From NCBI GenBank assembly GCA_963756815.1, contig CAVWPR010000048.1:186001-250000 (forward strand): DNA of 64,000 nucleotides. The letters run 5' to 3'. The translations under genes were made by a program, and so were the position numbers. This document shows positions 34,207 to 42,896 of this stretch, piece by piece. The first letter of the stretch is position 1, and the number at the start of each line of letters is the position of its first letter. The DNA is from JAENVU01 sp963756815 (GTDB lineage: Bacteria; Actinomycetota; Acidimicrobiia; IMCC26256; JAENVU01). Below the pieces are notes generated by a model that ran no database searches, was not told where the DNA came from, and worked only from the letters and a program-made list of their open reading frames with translations.

Positions 34207-34665
34207 ATGGAGGACTCCGTCACCGTGCACATGGACGCGACGCCCGAGGAGATCTGGGCGCTCGTCAGCGATGTCACACAGATCGGGAAGTACAGCCCCG
34301 AGACGTTCGAGGCCGAATGGCTCGACGGCGCGACGGGACCCGCGGTGGGAGCGCGCTTCCGCGGACACGTGAAGCGCAACGGCATCGGGCCCGTGTACTG
34401 GACGAGCTGCTCGGTGACCGAGTGCGAGCCGGGCCGGGTGTTCGCGTTCGGCGTCGGTGCGCCGGGGAAGGCCATGAACACCTGGAGCTACCGCCTCGAG
34501 CCGGCGGCGGGCGGCGGCACCGATGTCACCGAGTCGTTCCGGCTCAGCCCGGTCCTGCCGCTCAAGCTCTACTGGTCCGTGCTCGGCTGGGCGCGCGGGC
34601 GCACGAACCGCGACGGAATGCGCACGACGCTCGAGCGGATCAAGGCCGAGGTCGAGTCGGCCTGA
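34207..34665 (+). CDS. SRPBCC family protein
   Basis: 152 residues, START-like fold, second of this fold in the window. Segments are EDSVTVHMDATPEEIWALVS, VTQIGKYSPETFEAEWLDGA, VGARFRGHVKRNGIGPVYWT and FRLSPVLPLKLYWSVLGW. The W..V.D...I..YSPE pattern is that of actinobacterial polyketide_cyc2 proteins. ATG at 34207 is preferred; an ATG at 34195 would add four residues. It is followed within 13 bases by a strong hairpin, so it is probably the last gene of its message. Confidence 0.83.
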   Translation: MEDSVTVHMDATPEEIWALVSDVTQIGKYSPETFEAEWLDGATGPAVGARFRGHVKRNGIGPVYWTSCSVTECEPGRVFAFGVGAPGKAMNTWSYRLEPAAGGGTDVTESFRLSPVLPLKLYWSVLGWARGRTNRDGMRTTLERIKAEVESA

Positions 34666-34677
34666 GCCCGGACGCGA

Positions 34678-34709
34678 CACCGCCCCGATCGCTGAAGATC
34701 GGGGCGGTG
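34678..34709 (+). terminator. Strong hairpin, 13-bp perfect stem
   Basis: CACCGCCCCGATC (34678-34690) and GATCGGGGCGGTG (34697-34709) pair perfectly around the 6-base loop GCTGAA. It starts 13 bases after the SRPBCC stop. No U-tract follows. The remaining 255 bases up to the esterase gene show nothing else that I can name. Confidence 0.7.
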
Positions 34710-34964
34710 CGTGCGAGATGACCGGCCGGGCATCGGCGCGTGATCGCTCTCGAGTGTGGCGGTGGTCCGCCCTACGGTCGGGAGAGCGTCCGTGTCATTC
34801 GCGCCGGTCGGTGCGGTGCTGGCACGGTGGACTGTCCTCACTCACCGGCGTCTCCTCTCAGAGCTGCCACTGGACTGCGCGACTCGACGGCGCGTCGCTC
34901 GACCTTACGCCTGCGGCGGCCCGACGGGAACCCCCCAATGTCCGCGACCGGCCGACGCGTGTCG

Positions 34965-35825
34965 TCAGTGCGCGGCCTGGGCGAGGTTCATCTCCCACCA
35001 CAGGAAGTTGCGGGTCTGGGTGAGGATCTGATCGCGGAACTGCACGTAGGGCACGTGGCCGGCGCCCGTCCAGGTCTCGAGGAAGACGTCGAGGTGGGCC
35101 GCCTGCGCCGCGCTCACCGTGTTGAGCGCCCACTGGTAGGGGACGAGCGGGTCCGCGGTGCCGTGGAACAACAGTGCGGGTGCGTCGCCCGCGTTGATCG
35201 GGCTGGCGATGCTCGCGCCCGACAACGACACCGCGGCACGGACGGCCGATGCCGGCGTCTCGGCGGTGCGGTATCCGACCTGCAGGGCGGTGATCGCACC
35301 GGCCGACGAACCCGCGATCGCGATGCGCGTGGGATCCACGCCGTAGGCGGCCGCGTGGGTCCGGAGCCAGGCCACGGCGGTCTGCCCGTCCTGGGTCGCC
35401 TCCCCGATCGCCACGAGGCAGGACGAGGTGACCGTCGTGCACCCGGGGGACTCGAGGCGGTAGTTGATCGAGACGTTGACGTAGCCCTTCCCGGCGAAGG
35501 TGGTCGCCTCGTCGACGATCTCGGCCGACGTCTTGTCGCCGCAGCAGAACGAGCCGCCGTGGACCCAGACGATCGCGGGTCGCTGCGTCACGGTGTCCGA
35601 GGCGGGCGGCGCGTAGACGTCGAGCTGCAACGTCACCGTCTGGCCCGAGGCGTTCTGGGCGCTCCCGTAGGTCACGTTGCTCGTCTTGACCACCTGCGCG
35701 GCGGTGAAGATCGGGTCGCGGTACCGCACCGGTGCCGTGCCCGACGGGGCGATGTTGGGGTAGTCGCAGCCGGCGGCGATGACCGCGAGGGCTGCGACGG
35801 CGACGAGGATTCGGCGAGCGCGCAT
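34965..35825 (-). CDS. Alpha/beta-hydrolase lipoprotein (esterase of the BD-FAE/HSL type)
   Basis: 286 residues. The signal peptide ends in a lipobox (RRILVAVAALAVIAAGC). The hydrolase core has AIVWVHGGSFCCGDKTS with the HGG oxyanion motif, NVSINYRLES, RIAIAGSSAGAITALQVGYR with the nucleophile Ser in GSSAG, LLFHGTADPLVPYQWALN with the acid Asp, and GAGHVPY with the His. Four Cys residues (two in FCCGD, one each in PGCTT and SSCLV) may form disulfides outside the cell. Likely a surface esterase; substrate unknown. The start lies 33 bases beyond the tmRNA 3' end on the same strand. Confidence 0.85.
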   Translation of the reverse strand: MRARRILVAVAALAVIAAGCDYPNIAPSGTAPVRYRDPIFTAAQVVKTSNVTYGSAQNASGQTVTLQLDVYAPPASDTVTQRPAIVWVHGGSFCCGDKTSAEIVDEATTFAGKGYVNVSINYRLESPGCTTVTSSCLVAIGEATQDGQTAVAWLRTHAAAYGVDPTRIAIAGSSAGAITALQVGYRTAETPASAVRAAVSLSGASIASPINAGDAPALLFHGTADPLVPYQWALNTVSAAQAAHLDVFLETWTGAGHVPYVQFRDQILTQTRNFLWWEMNLAQAAH

Positions 35826-35857
35826 CGCCCACGGTATCGCGATGCGTCGGTCGGGTC

Positions 35858-36211
35858 GGTGGAGGTGGGGGGAGTCGAACCCCCGTCTTCCGAGTTGTCG
35901 GTGGGACTTCTCCGAGCGCAGCCGATGGGTTGGTCTCGGACCCGCACTGCCCATCGGCAGCCTGTGCGGATCCCGACCCCGCTGCGATGTCCCGCCGGGC
36001 CACGGGGCCCGTCCCGGCGGTGAGCTGCTCGATATGGCGTTCCGGTTCCGGCCGAGCAGCTGGGCCGGGTGGAACGTCGCTACTTATTCCTAAGCAGCGA
36101 GTGCGAGGTTGTCCTCGGCAAGTGTTTCTGGTGCCAGCTCTTTTACGACGATCTGACGACGTCGGCTCGCTTCTCCCGCCTCGATCCTCGAAATCGAAGC
36201 CACGCACCCCC
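35858..36211 (-). ncRNA. ssrA: Transfer-messenger RNA
   Basis: tmRNA rescues ribosomes stalled on broken messages. The 5' end GGGGGTG (36211-36205) pairs with CACCTCC near the 3' end to make the acceptor stem. The 3' part GGGGGTTCGACTCCCCCC is a perfect T arm, and GCTTCGATTTCG near the 5' end is the usual D-loop-like region. The tag reading frame spans 36134 to 36093 and reads APETLAEDNLALAA, followed by TAG; the ALAA ending is the protease signal. CCA is not fully encoded. About 354 bases, the normal size. smpB lies 1.3 kb away. Confidence 0.93.
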
Positions 36212-36411
36212 TTGTCAGTGCCGCCCCGATGCGTGCGAAGGCGACGACGACAGTGTACGTCCCCGTGCCCGCGAACATTCCCGAGGCCACCCCGGGGCCG
36301 GCTGAGCGCCCGCTGAGCCGACGATGGACGGTGTCGACCCGGGAACGCGAGGCTTGCCGCCGTCGTTGTCCGACCGAGACCCCGACCTCGTCGGGGCACG
36401 AGGAGTCACGC

Positions 36412-37521
36412 ATGCGAGCGACACTGCGACTCGGTCGGATCAGGGGCATCGAGCTCGGTGCCAATTGGTCGGTCCTGCTGATCGGTGGCCTGCTCGCCTA
36501 CGGCCTCTCCGGCGGGGTCGTCGACGGCGTGCTGTGGGCCGTCATCGTGCCGACGGTCCTCCTCTTCCTCGGTTCGCTGCTCGCACACGAGCTCGGCCAC
36601 TCCCTGGTCGCGCAGCGCAACGGCGTGCGCGTCCGCAACATCACGCTCTGGATGCTGGGCGGCGTGGCGCAGCTCGAGGGTCGCATGCCGACGGCCGGCG
36701 CGGAGTTCCGGATCGCCGCCGCGGGCCCCGCCGTCAGCTACCTGCTCGCCGGGGTGTTCTTCGCGCTCTGGAACGTCGGTCACACGTTGGGCACACCGTC
36801 GCTCGTCGACCAGGCGTTCGCGTGGCTCGCGTTCGTGAACGTCCTGCTCGGGACCTTCAACCTCATCCCCGCGGCGCCGCTCGACGGCGGACGCATCCTC
36901 GCCAGCGCGGTGTGGGGCGTGACCGGCGACCGCACTCGGGCCGAGGTCGTGGCGACGCGCGTCGGCCAGGGATTCGGCGCGCTGCTCGTCGTCGTGGGCG
37001 TCCTCGGTCCCTTCGTCGGCGTCCCCTACGTCTCGTTGTGGACCGCGATCATGGGCCTCTTCGTGTACCGCACCGCGTCGCTCGAGCTCGCGCACGCGCG
37101 CATCGAGGGCACGCTCGGCGACCGCACGGTGGGCGACGTGATGACCCGCGACCCGGAGACGATCCGCGGGTGGATGACGGTCCAGGCCTACGCCGACGAG
37201 CTCATCGGTGCACCGGCGCGCCACCGGGCACTGCCGGTGCTCGGCTGGGACGGATCCATCCTCGGAGTCGTGACGCTCGAGCGCCTCGCCCGCGTGCCGA
37301 GGGAGCAGCGCGCGTCGGTGCGGGTGCAGGACGTCGCCGTCCCGATGTCGATGGTGGGCGTCGCGACGCCGGACGAGCAGCTCGTCGCGACGGCCGGGCG
37401 CTTCGGCCTCGGTCAGCTCGGGTTGCTGTTGGTGTTCGAGGCCGGTCGTCTCGCCGGCATCGTCACCGCGGCGGACCTGCAGCGCACGACGCCGCGCGTC
37501 GTGCCGGCCACCGCCGTCTGA
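36412..37521 (+). CDS. Site-2 protease family (M50) metalloprotease with C-terminal CBS pair
   Basis: 369 residues. An M50 intramembrane zinc protease of the SpoIVFB-like group: GSLLAHELGHSLVAQRNGV has the HELGH zinc site near residue 60, LWMLGGVAQLEGRMP follows, and NLIPAAPLDGGRILASAVWG gives the third ligand (LDGGR). Five to six helices occupy residues 15-225. The last about 135 residues form two CBS motifs (VGDVMTRDPETIRGWMTVQA, ...LGVVTLERL; VQDVAVPMSMVGVATPDEQL, AGIVTAADL), which usually sense adenine nucleotides. GAGGAG precedes the ATG. Located between ssrA and smpB. Confidence 0.9.
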   Translation: MRATLRLGRIRGIELGANWSVLLIGGLLAYGLSGGVVDGVLWAVIVPTVLLFLGSLLAHELGHSLVAQRNGVRVRNITLWMLGGVAQLEGRMPTAGAEFRIAAAGPAVSYLLAGVFFALWNVGHTLGTPSLVDQAFAWLAFVNVLLGTFNLIPAAPLDGGRILASAVWGVTGDRTRAEVVATRVGQGFGALLVVVGVLGPFVGVPYVSLWTAIMGLFVYRTASLELAHARIEGTLGDRTVGDVMTRDPETIRGWMTVQAYADELIGAPARHRALPVLGWDGSILGVVTLERLARVPREQRASVRVQDVAVPMSMVGVATPDEQLVATAGRFGLGQLGLLLVFEAGRLAGIVTAADLQRTTPRVVPATAV

Positions 37522-37540
37522 ACCGCCGCCGATCCGCCGG

Positions 37541-38002
37541 TCAGTCGGGGCGGCCCCGGAGCGCACGCTCGGTCTCGCGCTGCGCGTCGCGCGCGGCGAG
37601 GGCCTGACGCTTGTCGTAGTTGCGCTTGCCGCGCGCCAGCCCGAGCTCGACCTTGGCCCGTCCTTCCTTGAAGTAGACGCGCAGCGGCACGAGCGTGAGC
37701 CCCCGCTCCTGCGTCTTGCGGGCCATCTCCTCGATCTCGTGGTGGTGGAGGAGCAGCTTGCGGCGGCGCACCGGGTCGAGCTCACCGCGGGCGAAGGCGT
37801 AGGGCAGGATGTGCATGCCGTTGAGCCACACCTCGCCGTCGTCGACCCGCGCGTACGCGTCCTGCAGGTTCGCGTGATGCTCGCGCAGCGACTTCACCTC
37901 GGCGCCGTGCAGGACCATCCCCGCCTCCCAGGTGTCGAGGATGGCGTAGTCGTGCCGCGCCTTGCGGTTCGTGAGGACGGTCTCGTCCGGCTTGCGCGGC
38001 AT
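37541..38002 (-). CDS. smpB: SsrA-binding protein SmpB
   Basis: 153 residues, normal size. SmpB delivers tmRNA to stalled ribosomes. Signature segments are VLTNRKARHDYAILDTWEAG, VLHGAEVKSLREHHANLQDA, VDDGEVWLNGMHILPY, RRRKLLLHHHEIEEMARKTQ and LTLVPLRVYFKEGRAKVELG. They end in the basic tail GLARGKRNYDKRQALAARDA that reads the empty mRNA channel. Convergent with the M50 protease gene, with a 19-base gap. Confidence 0.96.
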   Translation of the reverse strand: MPRKPDETVLTNRKARHDYAILDTWEAGMVLHGAEVKSLREHHANLQDAYARVDDGEVWLNGMHILPYAFARGELDPVRRRKLLLHHHEIEEMARKTQERGLTLVPLRVYFKEGRAKVELGLARGKRNYDKRQALAARDAQRETERALRGRPD

Positions 38003-38062
38003 CGGACGAAGCTATCCGGCGGTGGATCCGAGCCCCTGCGGGTTGCGATCTAGCGTGCCGCC

Positions 38063-38858
38063 ATGCGAATCGTGTCCTACCGCCGTGACGACGGTGCCGT
38101 CCGCTTCGGGATCGTCGACGGCGACGCGGTGCTCGACGCCGGTGACGACCTCGAGGGCCTCGACACCCGGCGCGACGGTGGGCGCGCTCGCCGATCTCGA
38201 TCTGCTCGCACCGGTGCCGCGCCCCGGCAAGGTCGTCTGCGTCGGCCGGAACTACGCCGAGCACGCCGCCGAGACGGGATCGGCCGTCCCCGACAAGCCG
38301 CAGCTGTTCGCGAAATGGGCCAACGCCGTCGTCGGGCCCGGCGTCGACGTCGTGCACCACCCGATCACCGACGCGCTCGACTACGAGGCCGAGCTCGTGG
38401 TGGTGGTCGGCCGGACCGCGACGCGCGTGCCCGAGGCTCGCGCGCTCGACGTCGTGCTCGGCTACACGTGCGGTGACGACGTCTCGGCGCGCGACCTGCA
38501 GTTCGGCGACACGCAGTGGATCCGCGGCAAGGCGCTGGACACGTTCGCGCCGACCGGTCCGTGGATCGTCACCGCGGACGAGATCCCGGATCCCCAGGCG
38601 CTCGCGATCCGCTGCCGGGTGAACGGCGAGGTCCGCCAGGACGACACGACCGCCAACATGGTCTTCGGCGTCGCGCACCTCATCGCGTTCATCACCGAGG
38701 CCATCACGCTGGACCCGGGCGACCTGATCTTCACCGGGACGCCGCCGGGTGTCGGCCACGGCATGCAACCGCCGCGATATCTCGCGGTGGGCGACCACAT
38801 CCAGGTCGAGATCGACACGATCGGTAGCATCGAGCACGACGTCGTCGCGGCACCCTGA
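38063..38858 (+). CDS. Fumarylacetoacetate hydrolase family protein (one frameshift)
   Basis: About 264 residues. The N-terminus (RIVSYRRDDGAVRFGIVDGD) shifts frame near 38172. The catalytic domain then reads GKVVCVGRNYAEHAAETGSA, PQLFAKWANAVVGPG, DYEAELVVVVGR with the metal-binding Glu pair, GYTCGDDVSARDLQF, KALDTFAPTGPWIVT and LIFTGTPPGVGHGMQPPRYL. These are the FAHD signatures of the group that hydrolyses acylpyruvates or decarboxylates oxaloacetate. It fits an aromatic or steroid ring degradation route (inference). Confidence 0.87.
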
Positions 38859-38860
38859 TT

Positions 38861-38937
38861 GCTCGTCCGCTCGCGCCTCTGCGCGGTGGTGGCGGGTGGG
38901 GCTCGCTCCCGAGCTGCTCGCCTCCGCTTCGCTCCGG
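38861..38937. repeat. Dispersed element, copy 2 (with hairpin)
   Basis: Starts 2 bases after the FAH-family stop. It shares GCTCGTCCGCTCG, GCTCCCGAGCTGC and CCTCCGCT(T/C)CGCTCCGG, in order, with the copy at 27065. Within it, CCCGAGC (38908) and GCTCGGG (to 38943) can pair, so it may act as a terminator between the FAH and BKACE genes. Confidence 0.5.
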
Positions 38938-38943
38938 CTCGGG
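38908..38943. terminator. Hairpin between convergent FAH and BKACE genes
   Basis: A 7-bp outer stem CCCGAGC/GCTCGGG encloses the GC-rich CCTCCGCTTCGCTCCG, which can itself fold. It lies 11 bases before the BKACE stop and 50 bases after the FAH-family stop. No U-tract. Confidence 0.4.
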
Positions 38944-38954
38944 TCGGCCGGACG

Positions 38955-39836
38955 CTACGTCGGAAGGTTGAGGATTCGTTCGGTGTCCGCGAGCGTCGCG
39001 ACGGGGCGGCCGACCGACTCGCACAACGACGGCTCGCAGCCCGGACGAGGTCGAGGTTGGCGGACGCCCGCGGGTCGTCCTCCAGCCCGACCCGGAGGTG
39101 ACCGCCGCGCTCGAGCGCGACGCGCGTGAGTGGATGTGACAGCACGTCGCCGTCGATGAGCGCGATCGCCCAGGGGATCCCGGAGTCGCCGAGCATCGCG
39201 AGGTACAGGTCGAGCCCCTCGGGGATGGGCGGCACTCCCCACAGCGCACGGCCCCCCGTCACGTAGCCGCCACCCGCGAAGTAGAGCTTCACGAGGGTGC
39301 CGGCGGGCAGCGCGCCCGCCTCGTGGTAGGCGAGCACGACCTGGAGGAACCCGGGCTCGAAGATCGCGACGCTCGGCCCGAGCCGGTGCCGCTCGCACAC
39401 GTCGACGCCGTAGCGCGTGTCGTTGAAGGTGTTCGTGTACACGTAGTCCATCGGCGGTGGGAGCCCGTCGGGCCCGACGCCGCCGAGGTTCACCGAACCC
39501 GGATCCAGGAACGACGCCCGGATCAGCCCGCTGCTGGCGAGCTCGACGACGTGGTGGAAGCGCTCCGCGCTCGTGGTGCCACCACCGATGGTCGGGTAGA
39601 GCACGGTGCCGGGCCGGGCGTCGAGCACCGGCTCGTAGCACTCGGGCGTACGTCGCGACGAGCTCGTCGACGGGTGCGCCGAAGTCGTGCGCGTGGGTGT
39701 GGACGATCGTCGCGCCTGCGTCGACGCAGGCGATCGCGTCCTCGGCCAGCTCCGCGGGGGTCACGGGCACGTTCGAGTTGCGACCGCGACTCGTGATGCC
39801 GTTGAGCGCGGCCTCGATGATCACCGGGGTGCTCAT
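38955..39836 (-). CDS. BKACE (3-keto-5-aminohexanoate cleavage, DUF849) family protein (two frameshifts)
   Basis: About 293 residues. BKACE enzymes use Zn to condense beta-keto acids with acetyl-CoA. Present are PVIIEAALNGITSRGRNSNV, AGATIVHTHAHDFGAPV with the HxH zinc ligands, LYPTIGGGTTSAERFHHVVE, SFLDPGSVNLGGVGPDGLP, LVKLYFAGGGYVTGGRALWG and HLRVGLEDDPRASANLDLV. The frame breaks near 39645 and near 39035, and the end reads ESVGRPVATLADTERILNLP. The substrate varies widely in the family and cannot be inferred here. Confidence 0.83.
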   Translation of the reverse strand: MSTPVIIEAALNGITSRGRNSNVPVTPAELAEDAIACVDAGATIVHTHAHDFGAPVDELVATYARVLRAGARRPARHRALPDHRWWHHERGALPPRRRARQQRADPGVVPGSGFGEPRRRRARRAPTADGLRVHEHLQRHALRRRRVRAAPARAERRDLRARVPPGRARLPRGGRAARRHPREALLRGWRLRDGGPCAVGSAAHPRGARPVPRDARRLRDPLGDRAHRRRRAVTSTHARRARARRSPPGRAGGRPAGVRQPRPRPGCEPSLCESVGRPVATLADTERILNLPT

Positions 39837-39891
39837 GCGCGGATCCTACGGTCGGCCGAGGCATGCGCCGCAGGGCGGTACGGTCCGGGCC

Positions 39892-40467
39892 GTGCGCACG
39901 ATCGCAGCCGTGTGGGACCCGGATCCGGAGACGCTCGACGTCCTCGCCCGCCAGGGCGCGCTGGTGCACCGGGCCGTGGCCGACCAGGGACCGTACGCGC
40001 GGGGCTCCCCGTTCGCCGCGTTCGTCGTCGGGGCCGCCGACCTCGAGCTCGCGACGGGAGCCGGAGCGAGACTCTGGGCCTGGCGCGCCGACCAGCGGGT
40101 GCCGCGCCGGAGCGACGGCGACTGCGCCGTGGCGATGGTGTCGCTGATGCGGCGCCGGCCCGGCGCCAGCGTGCACGACTTCGTGACGCACTGGACCGAG
40201 CGCCACACACCCCTGGCGTTGCGTCGTCACGTCGGCCTGGCCGACTACCACCAGTTCGTCGTCCGCCAGACGCTCACGCCGGGCACGCCGGAGATCGACG
40301 GCATCGCGATGCTCGGCTTCCTCACGCGTGCCGACTTCGAGACGCGCTTGTTCGACTCGGACGAGGGGCGGGCGGAGATCATGGCCGACGTGGCGCGCTT
40401 CATGGACCGACCCGGCCCCGAGACGACGCTCGTCGGGCCCCCGGACCGTGCGCACGGTCCCGGATAG
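39892..40467 (+). CDS. EthD-like dimeric alpha-beta barrel protein
   Basis: 191 residues. The C-terminal about 100 residues carry the EthD pattern: AMVSLMRRRPGASVHDFVTH, WTERHTPLALRRHVGLADYH and EIDGIAMLGFLTRADFETRL. The N-terminal half (VWDPDPETLDVLARQGALVH) looks like a degenerate first barrel, so the chain may be a fused pair. EthD proteins are ferredoxin-like barrels found near oxidoreductases and P450s. GTG start at 39892, divergent from the BKACE gene. Confidence 0.75.
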   Translation: MRTIAAVWDPDPETLDVLARQGALVHRAVADQGPYARGSPFAAFVVGAADLELATGAGARLWAWRADQRVPRRSDGDCAVAMVSLMRRRPGASVHDFVTHWTERHTPLALRRHVGLADYHQFVVRQTLTPGTPEIDGIAMLGFLTRADFETRLFDSDEGRAEIMADVARFMDRPGPETTLVGPPDRAHGPG

Positions 40468-40595
40468 ATTGCCCCGGCTGTCGCAACCAGGACCTGACAG
40501 GGGACCCGTGAGCGAGGCCCTGGATCGCGTGCACCGATGACGCGGGGCCGAACGGGGCCCGACCGGCTCGGCCCTCCGGGCCATGAGGGGGAGTG

Positions 40596-42896
40596 ATGAG
40601 CACGCCCGGCTCGATTCTCGGCAACTCGGTGCTGCGTCGCGAGGATCCACGGATCCTCCGCGGCGACGCGGAGTACTTCGACGACCTCGACGTCGACGGC
40701 CTCGTGCACGTCGTGTTCGTCCGATCCACGATCGCGCACGCCACGATCACCGAGCTCGACGTGTCCGACGCCGAGAACATGCCCGGGGTGCTCGCGGTCT
40801 ACACCGCACAGAACCTGCCGCTCGATCCCGTCCAGGGCTTCGTGATGCTGCCGCCGATCTTCAGTCGGCCGCCCCTCGCCACCGACCGGGTCCGGTTCGT
40901 GGGTGACGTCGTCGCCGCGGTCGTCGCCGAGACCCGCGCCGAGGCCGTCGACGCCGCGGAGTACGTGGTCGTCGACTACGACCCCCTCCCGGTGGTGATC
41001 GACGTCGAGGCCGCGCTCGCCGACGGCGCCCCGCTGCTCTTCGAGGAGCACGGCTCCAACCTCGCCATCGCGTTCGAGTTCGGCGAGGACCCCGACCTGC
41101 TCGCCGACGCCGAGGTCGTGGTGTCACAGCGCATCGAGAACCAGCGCGTCGCCGCGGTGCCGATGGAGCCGAACGGGATCGTGGTGACCCACGACGGCGT
41201 CGGGCTCACCTGCTTCGTGCCGACCCAGGCCGCGCACGGCGTGCAGCCCGGGATCGCCGCGGTCGCCGGGCTCGACGCGGAGCAAGTGCGCGTGATCGCG
41301 CCCGCCGTCGGCGGCGGCTTCGGCGCCAAGACCGGCATGTACGCCGAGTACGCGGTCGCGGTGAAGGCCGCGCAGCTGCTGGCCCGGCCGGTGAAGTGGA
41401 CCGAGACCCGTTCCGAGAACATGGTCGCGATGACCCAGGGCCGCGCCCAGGTGCAGCACGTCGAGATGGGACTTCGCCGCGACGGCACCATCACCGGGGT
41501 GAAGGCGAAGGTGTTCCAGGACGGCGGCGCGTACCCGTCGATCGGCGCGTTCCTGCCGTTCCTCACGCGCACGATGGCGCAGGGTGTGTACGCGATCCCG
41601 AAGGTGGAGCTCAACGCCTGGAGCGCGGCCACGAACACCACCGCCACCGCCGCGTACCGCGGCGCGGGCCGGCCCGAGGCGACGCAGATGCTCGAGCGGA
41701 TCATCGACATCGCCGCCGACGAGCTGGGCATCGACCCCGTCGCGATCCGCAAGCAGAACTTCATCCCGCCCGAGGCGTTCCCGCTCGAGACGCTGACGGG
41801 CGCGCACTACGACGTCGGCGAGTACGCGAAGGCGCTCGACGAGGCGTGCCGCGTCGCGGGCTACGACGAGCTGCGCGCCGAGCAGGCGGCGCGACGCGAG
41901 CGTGGCGACACCGTGCAGCTCGGCATCGGGGTGTCCGCCTACGTCGAGGTCACCGCGGGCGGGTTGTTCGAGGAGTTCGGCGCGATCGAGATCAACGACG
42001 ACGGGTCCGTGACGGCCACCGTCGGCACGTCGGCGCACGGGCAGGGTCACGAGACCGCGTTCTCCATGATCGTGCAGGAGCTGCTCGGCATCCCGATGGA
42101 GCGGGTGACGCTGGTGCAGTCGGACACCAAGCTCGTGCCGCGTGGCACCGGCACGATGGGGTCGCGCTCGTTGCAGATCGGCGGCAGCGCGCTCTACCGC
42201 GCCAGCGAGGAGGTGCTGGCCAAGGCGAAGACGCTCGCGGCGCACCTGCTCGAGGCGAACGTCGACGACATCGTGGTGATGGAGGGTTCCGGGCTCGGCG
42301 TGGCCGGCGTCCCTGCGTCGGCCCTCAGCTGGGCCGAGCTCGCCACCGCGTCGAAGGACCCGGCGCGCCTGCCCGCCGGGATGGAGCCGGCGCTCGCCCA
42401 CGCGCTCGACTTCAACCAGGGGGACGCGACGTTTCCGTTCGGCGCGCACATCGCGGTCGTCGAGGTCGACATGGAGACGGGACGCGTCGAGCACGTGCGT
42501 CACGTCGCGGTCGACGATTGCGGACGCGTCCTCAACCCCCTCCTGGTCGCCGGCCAGCAACACGGTGGGATCGCCCAGGGTGCGGCCCAGGCGCTGTGGG
42601 AGGCCGTGACCTACGACGCGGACGGCAACCCGCAGACCGCGAACCTCATGGACTACGCGATGCCGAGCGCGGCGGAGCTCCCGAGCTTCGAGGCGTCGAA
42701 CACGGAGACGCCGACACCGCTCAACCCGCTCGGCGCGAAGGGCATCGGCGAGTCGGGCACGATCGGCTCGACGCCCGCGGTGCACAACGCGGTGGTCGAC
42801 GCGGTCAGCCACCTCGGCATCCGCCACATCGACATGCCGCTCACCGCACCGAAGGTGTGGGCGGCGATCGAGGCCGCACGCGCGGACGAGACGTGA
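40596..42896 (+). CDS. Xanthine dehydrogenase family molybdopterin-binding subunit (form II CoxL-type)
   Basis: 766 residues, full length for the large subunit of aerobic CO dehydrogenase-like molybdoenzymes. It begins LGNSVLRREDPRILRGDAEY, has APAVGGGFGAKTGMYAEYAV, and carries the active-site loop AYRGAGRPEA. That is the form II type, not the AYxCSFR of true form I CO dehydrogenase, so CO oxidation should not be assumed. GTGTMGSRSLQIGGSAL and GAKGIGESGTIGSTPAVHNA are the usual MCD-binding motifs. The small [2Fe-2S] and FAD subunits are not in the neighbourhood. ATG at 40596 is preferred to GTG at 40593. Confidence 0.9.
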   Translation: MSTPGSILGNSVLRREDPRILRGDAEYFDDLDVDGLVHVVFVRSTIAHATITELDVSDAENMPGVLAVYTAQNLPLDPVQGFVMLPPIFSRPPLATDRVRFVGDVVAAVVAETRAEAVDAAEYVVVDYDPLPVVIDVEAALADGAPLLFEEHGSNLAIAFEFGEDPDLLADAEVVVSQRIENQRVAAVPMEPNGIVVTHDGVGLTCFVPTQAAHGVQPGIAAVAGLDAEQVRVIAPAVGGGFGAKTGMYAEYAVAVKAAQLLARPVKWTETRSENMVAMTQGRAQVQHVEMGLRRDGTITGVKAKVFQDGGAYPSIGAFLPFLTRTMAQGVYAIPKVELNAWSAATNTTATAAYRGAGRPEATQMLERIIDIAADELGIDPVAIRKQNFIPPEAFPLETLTGAHYDVGEYAKALDEACRVAGYDELRAEQAARRERGDTVQLGIGVSAYVEVTAGGLFEEFGAIEINDDGSVTATVGTSAHGQGHETAFSMIVQELLGIPMERVTLVQSDTKLVPRGTGTMGSRSLQIGGSALYRASEEVLAKAKTLAAHLLEANVDDIVVMEGSGLGVAGVPASALSWAELATASKDPARLPAGMEPALAHALDFNQGDATFPFGAHIAVVEVDMETGRVEHVRHVAVDDCGRVLNPLLVAGQQHGGIAQGAAQALWEAVTYDADGNPQTANLMDYAMPSAAELPSFEASNTETPTPLNPLGAKGIGESGTIGSTPAVHNAVVDAVSHLGIRHIDMPLTAPKVWAAIEAARADET

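Noticed and set aside
35858..36211. The open frame that ends in the tmRNA tag as part of a larger protein
   Set aside because: The frame ending ALAA is the tmRNA tag sequence. The surrounding T arm and paired ends show an RNA gene and not a protein gene.
40508..40540. Ten-codon GTG peptide before the molybdoenzyme gene
   Set aside because: Could be a leader peptide, but there is no attenuator-like pair of hairpins or repeated codon to support it.
40596..42896. Annotation as CO dehydrogenase
   Set aside because: The active-site loop is AYRGAGR (form II), not AYxCSFR (form I), and the other two subunits are missing.
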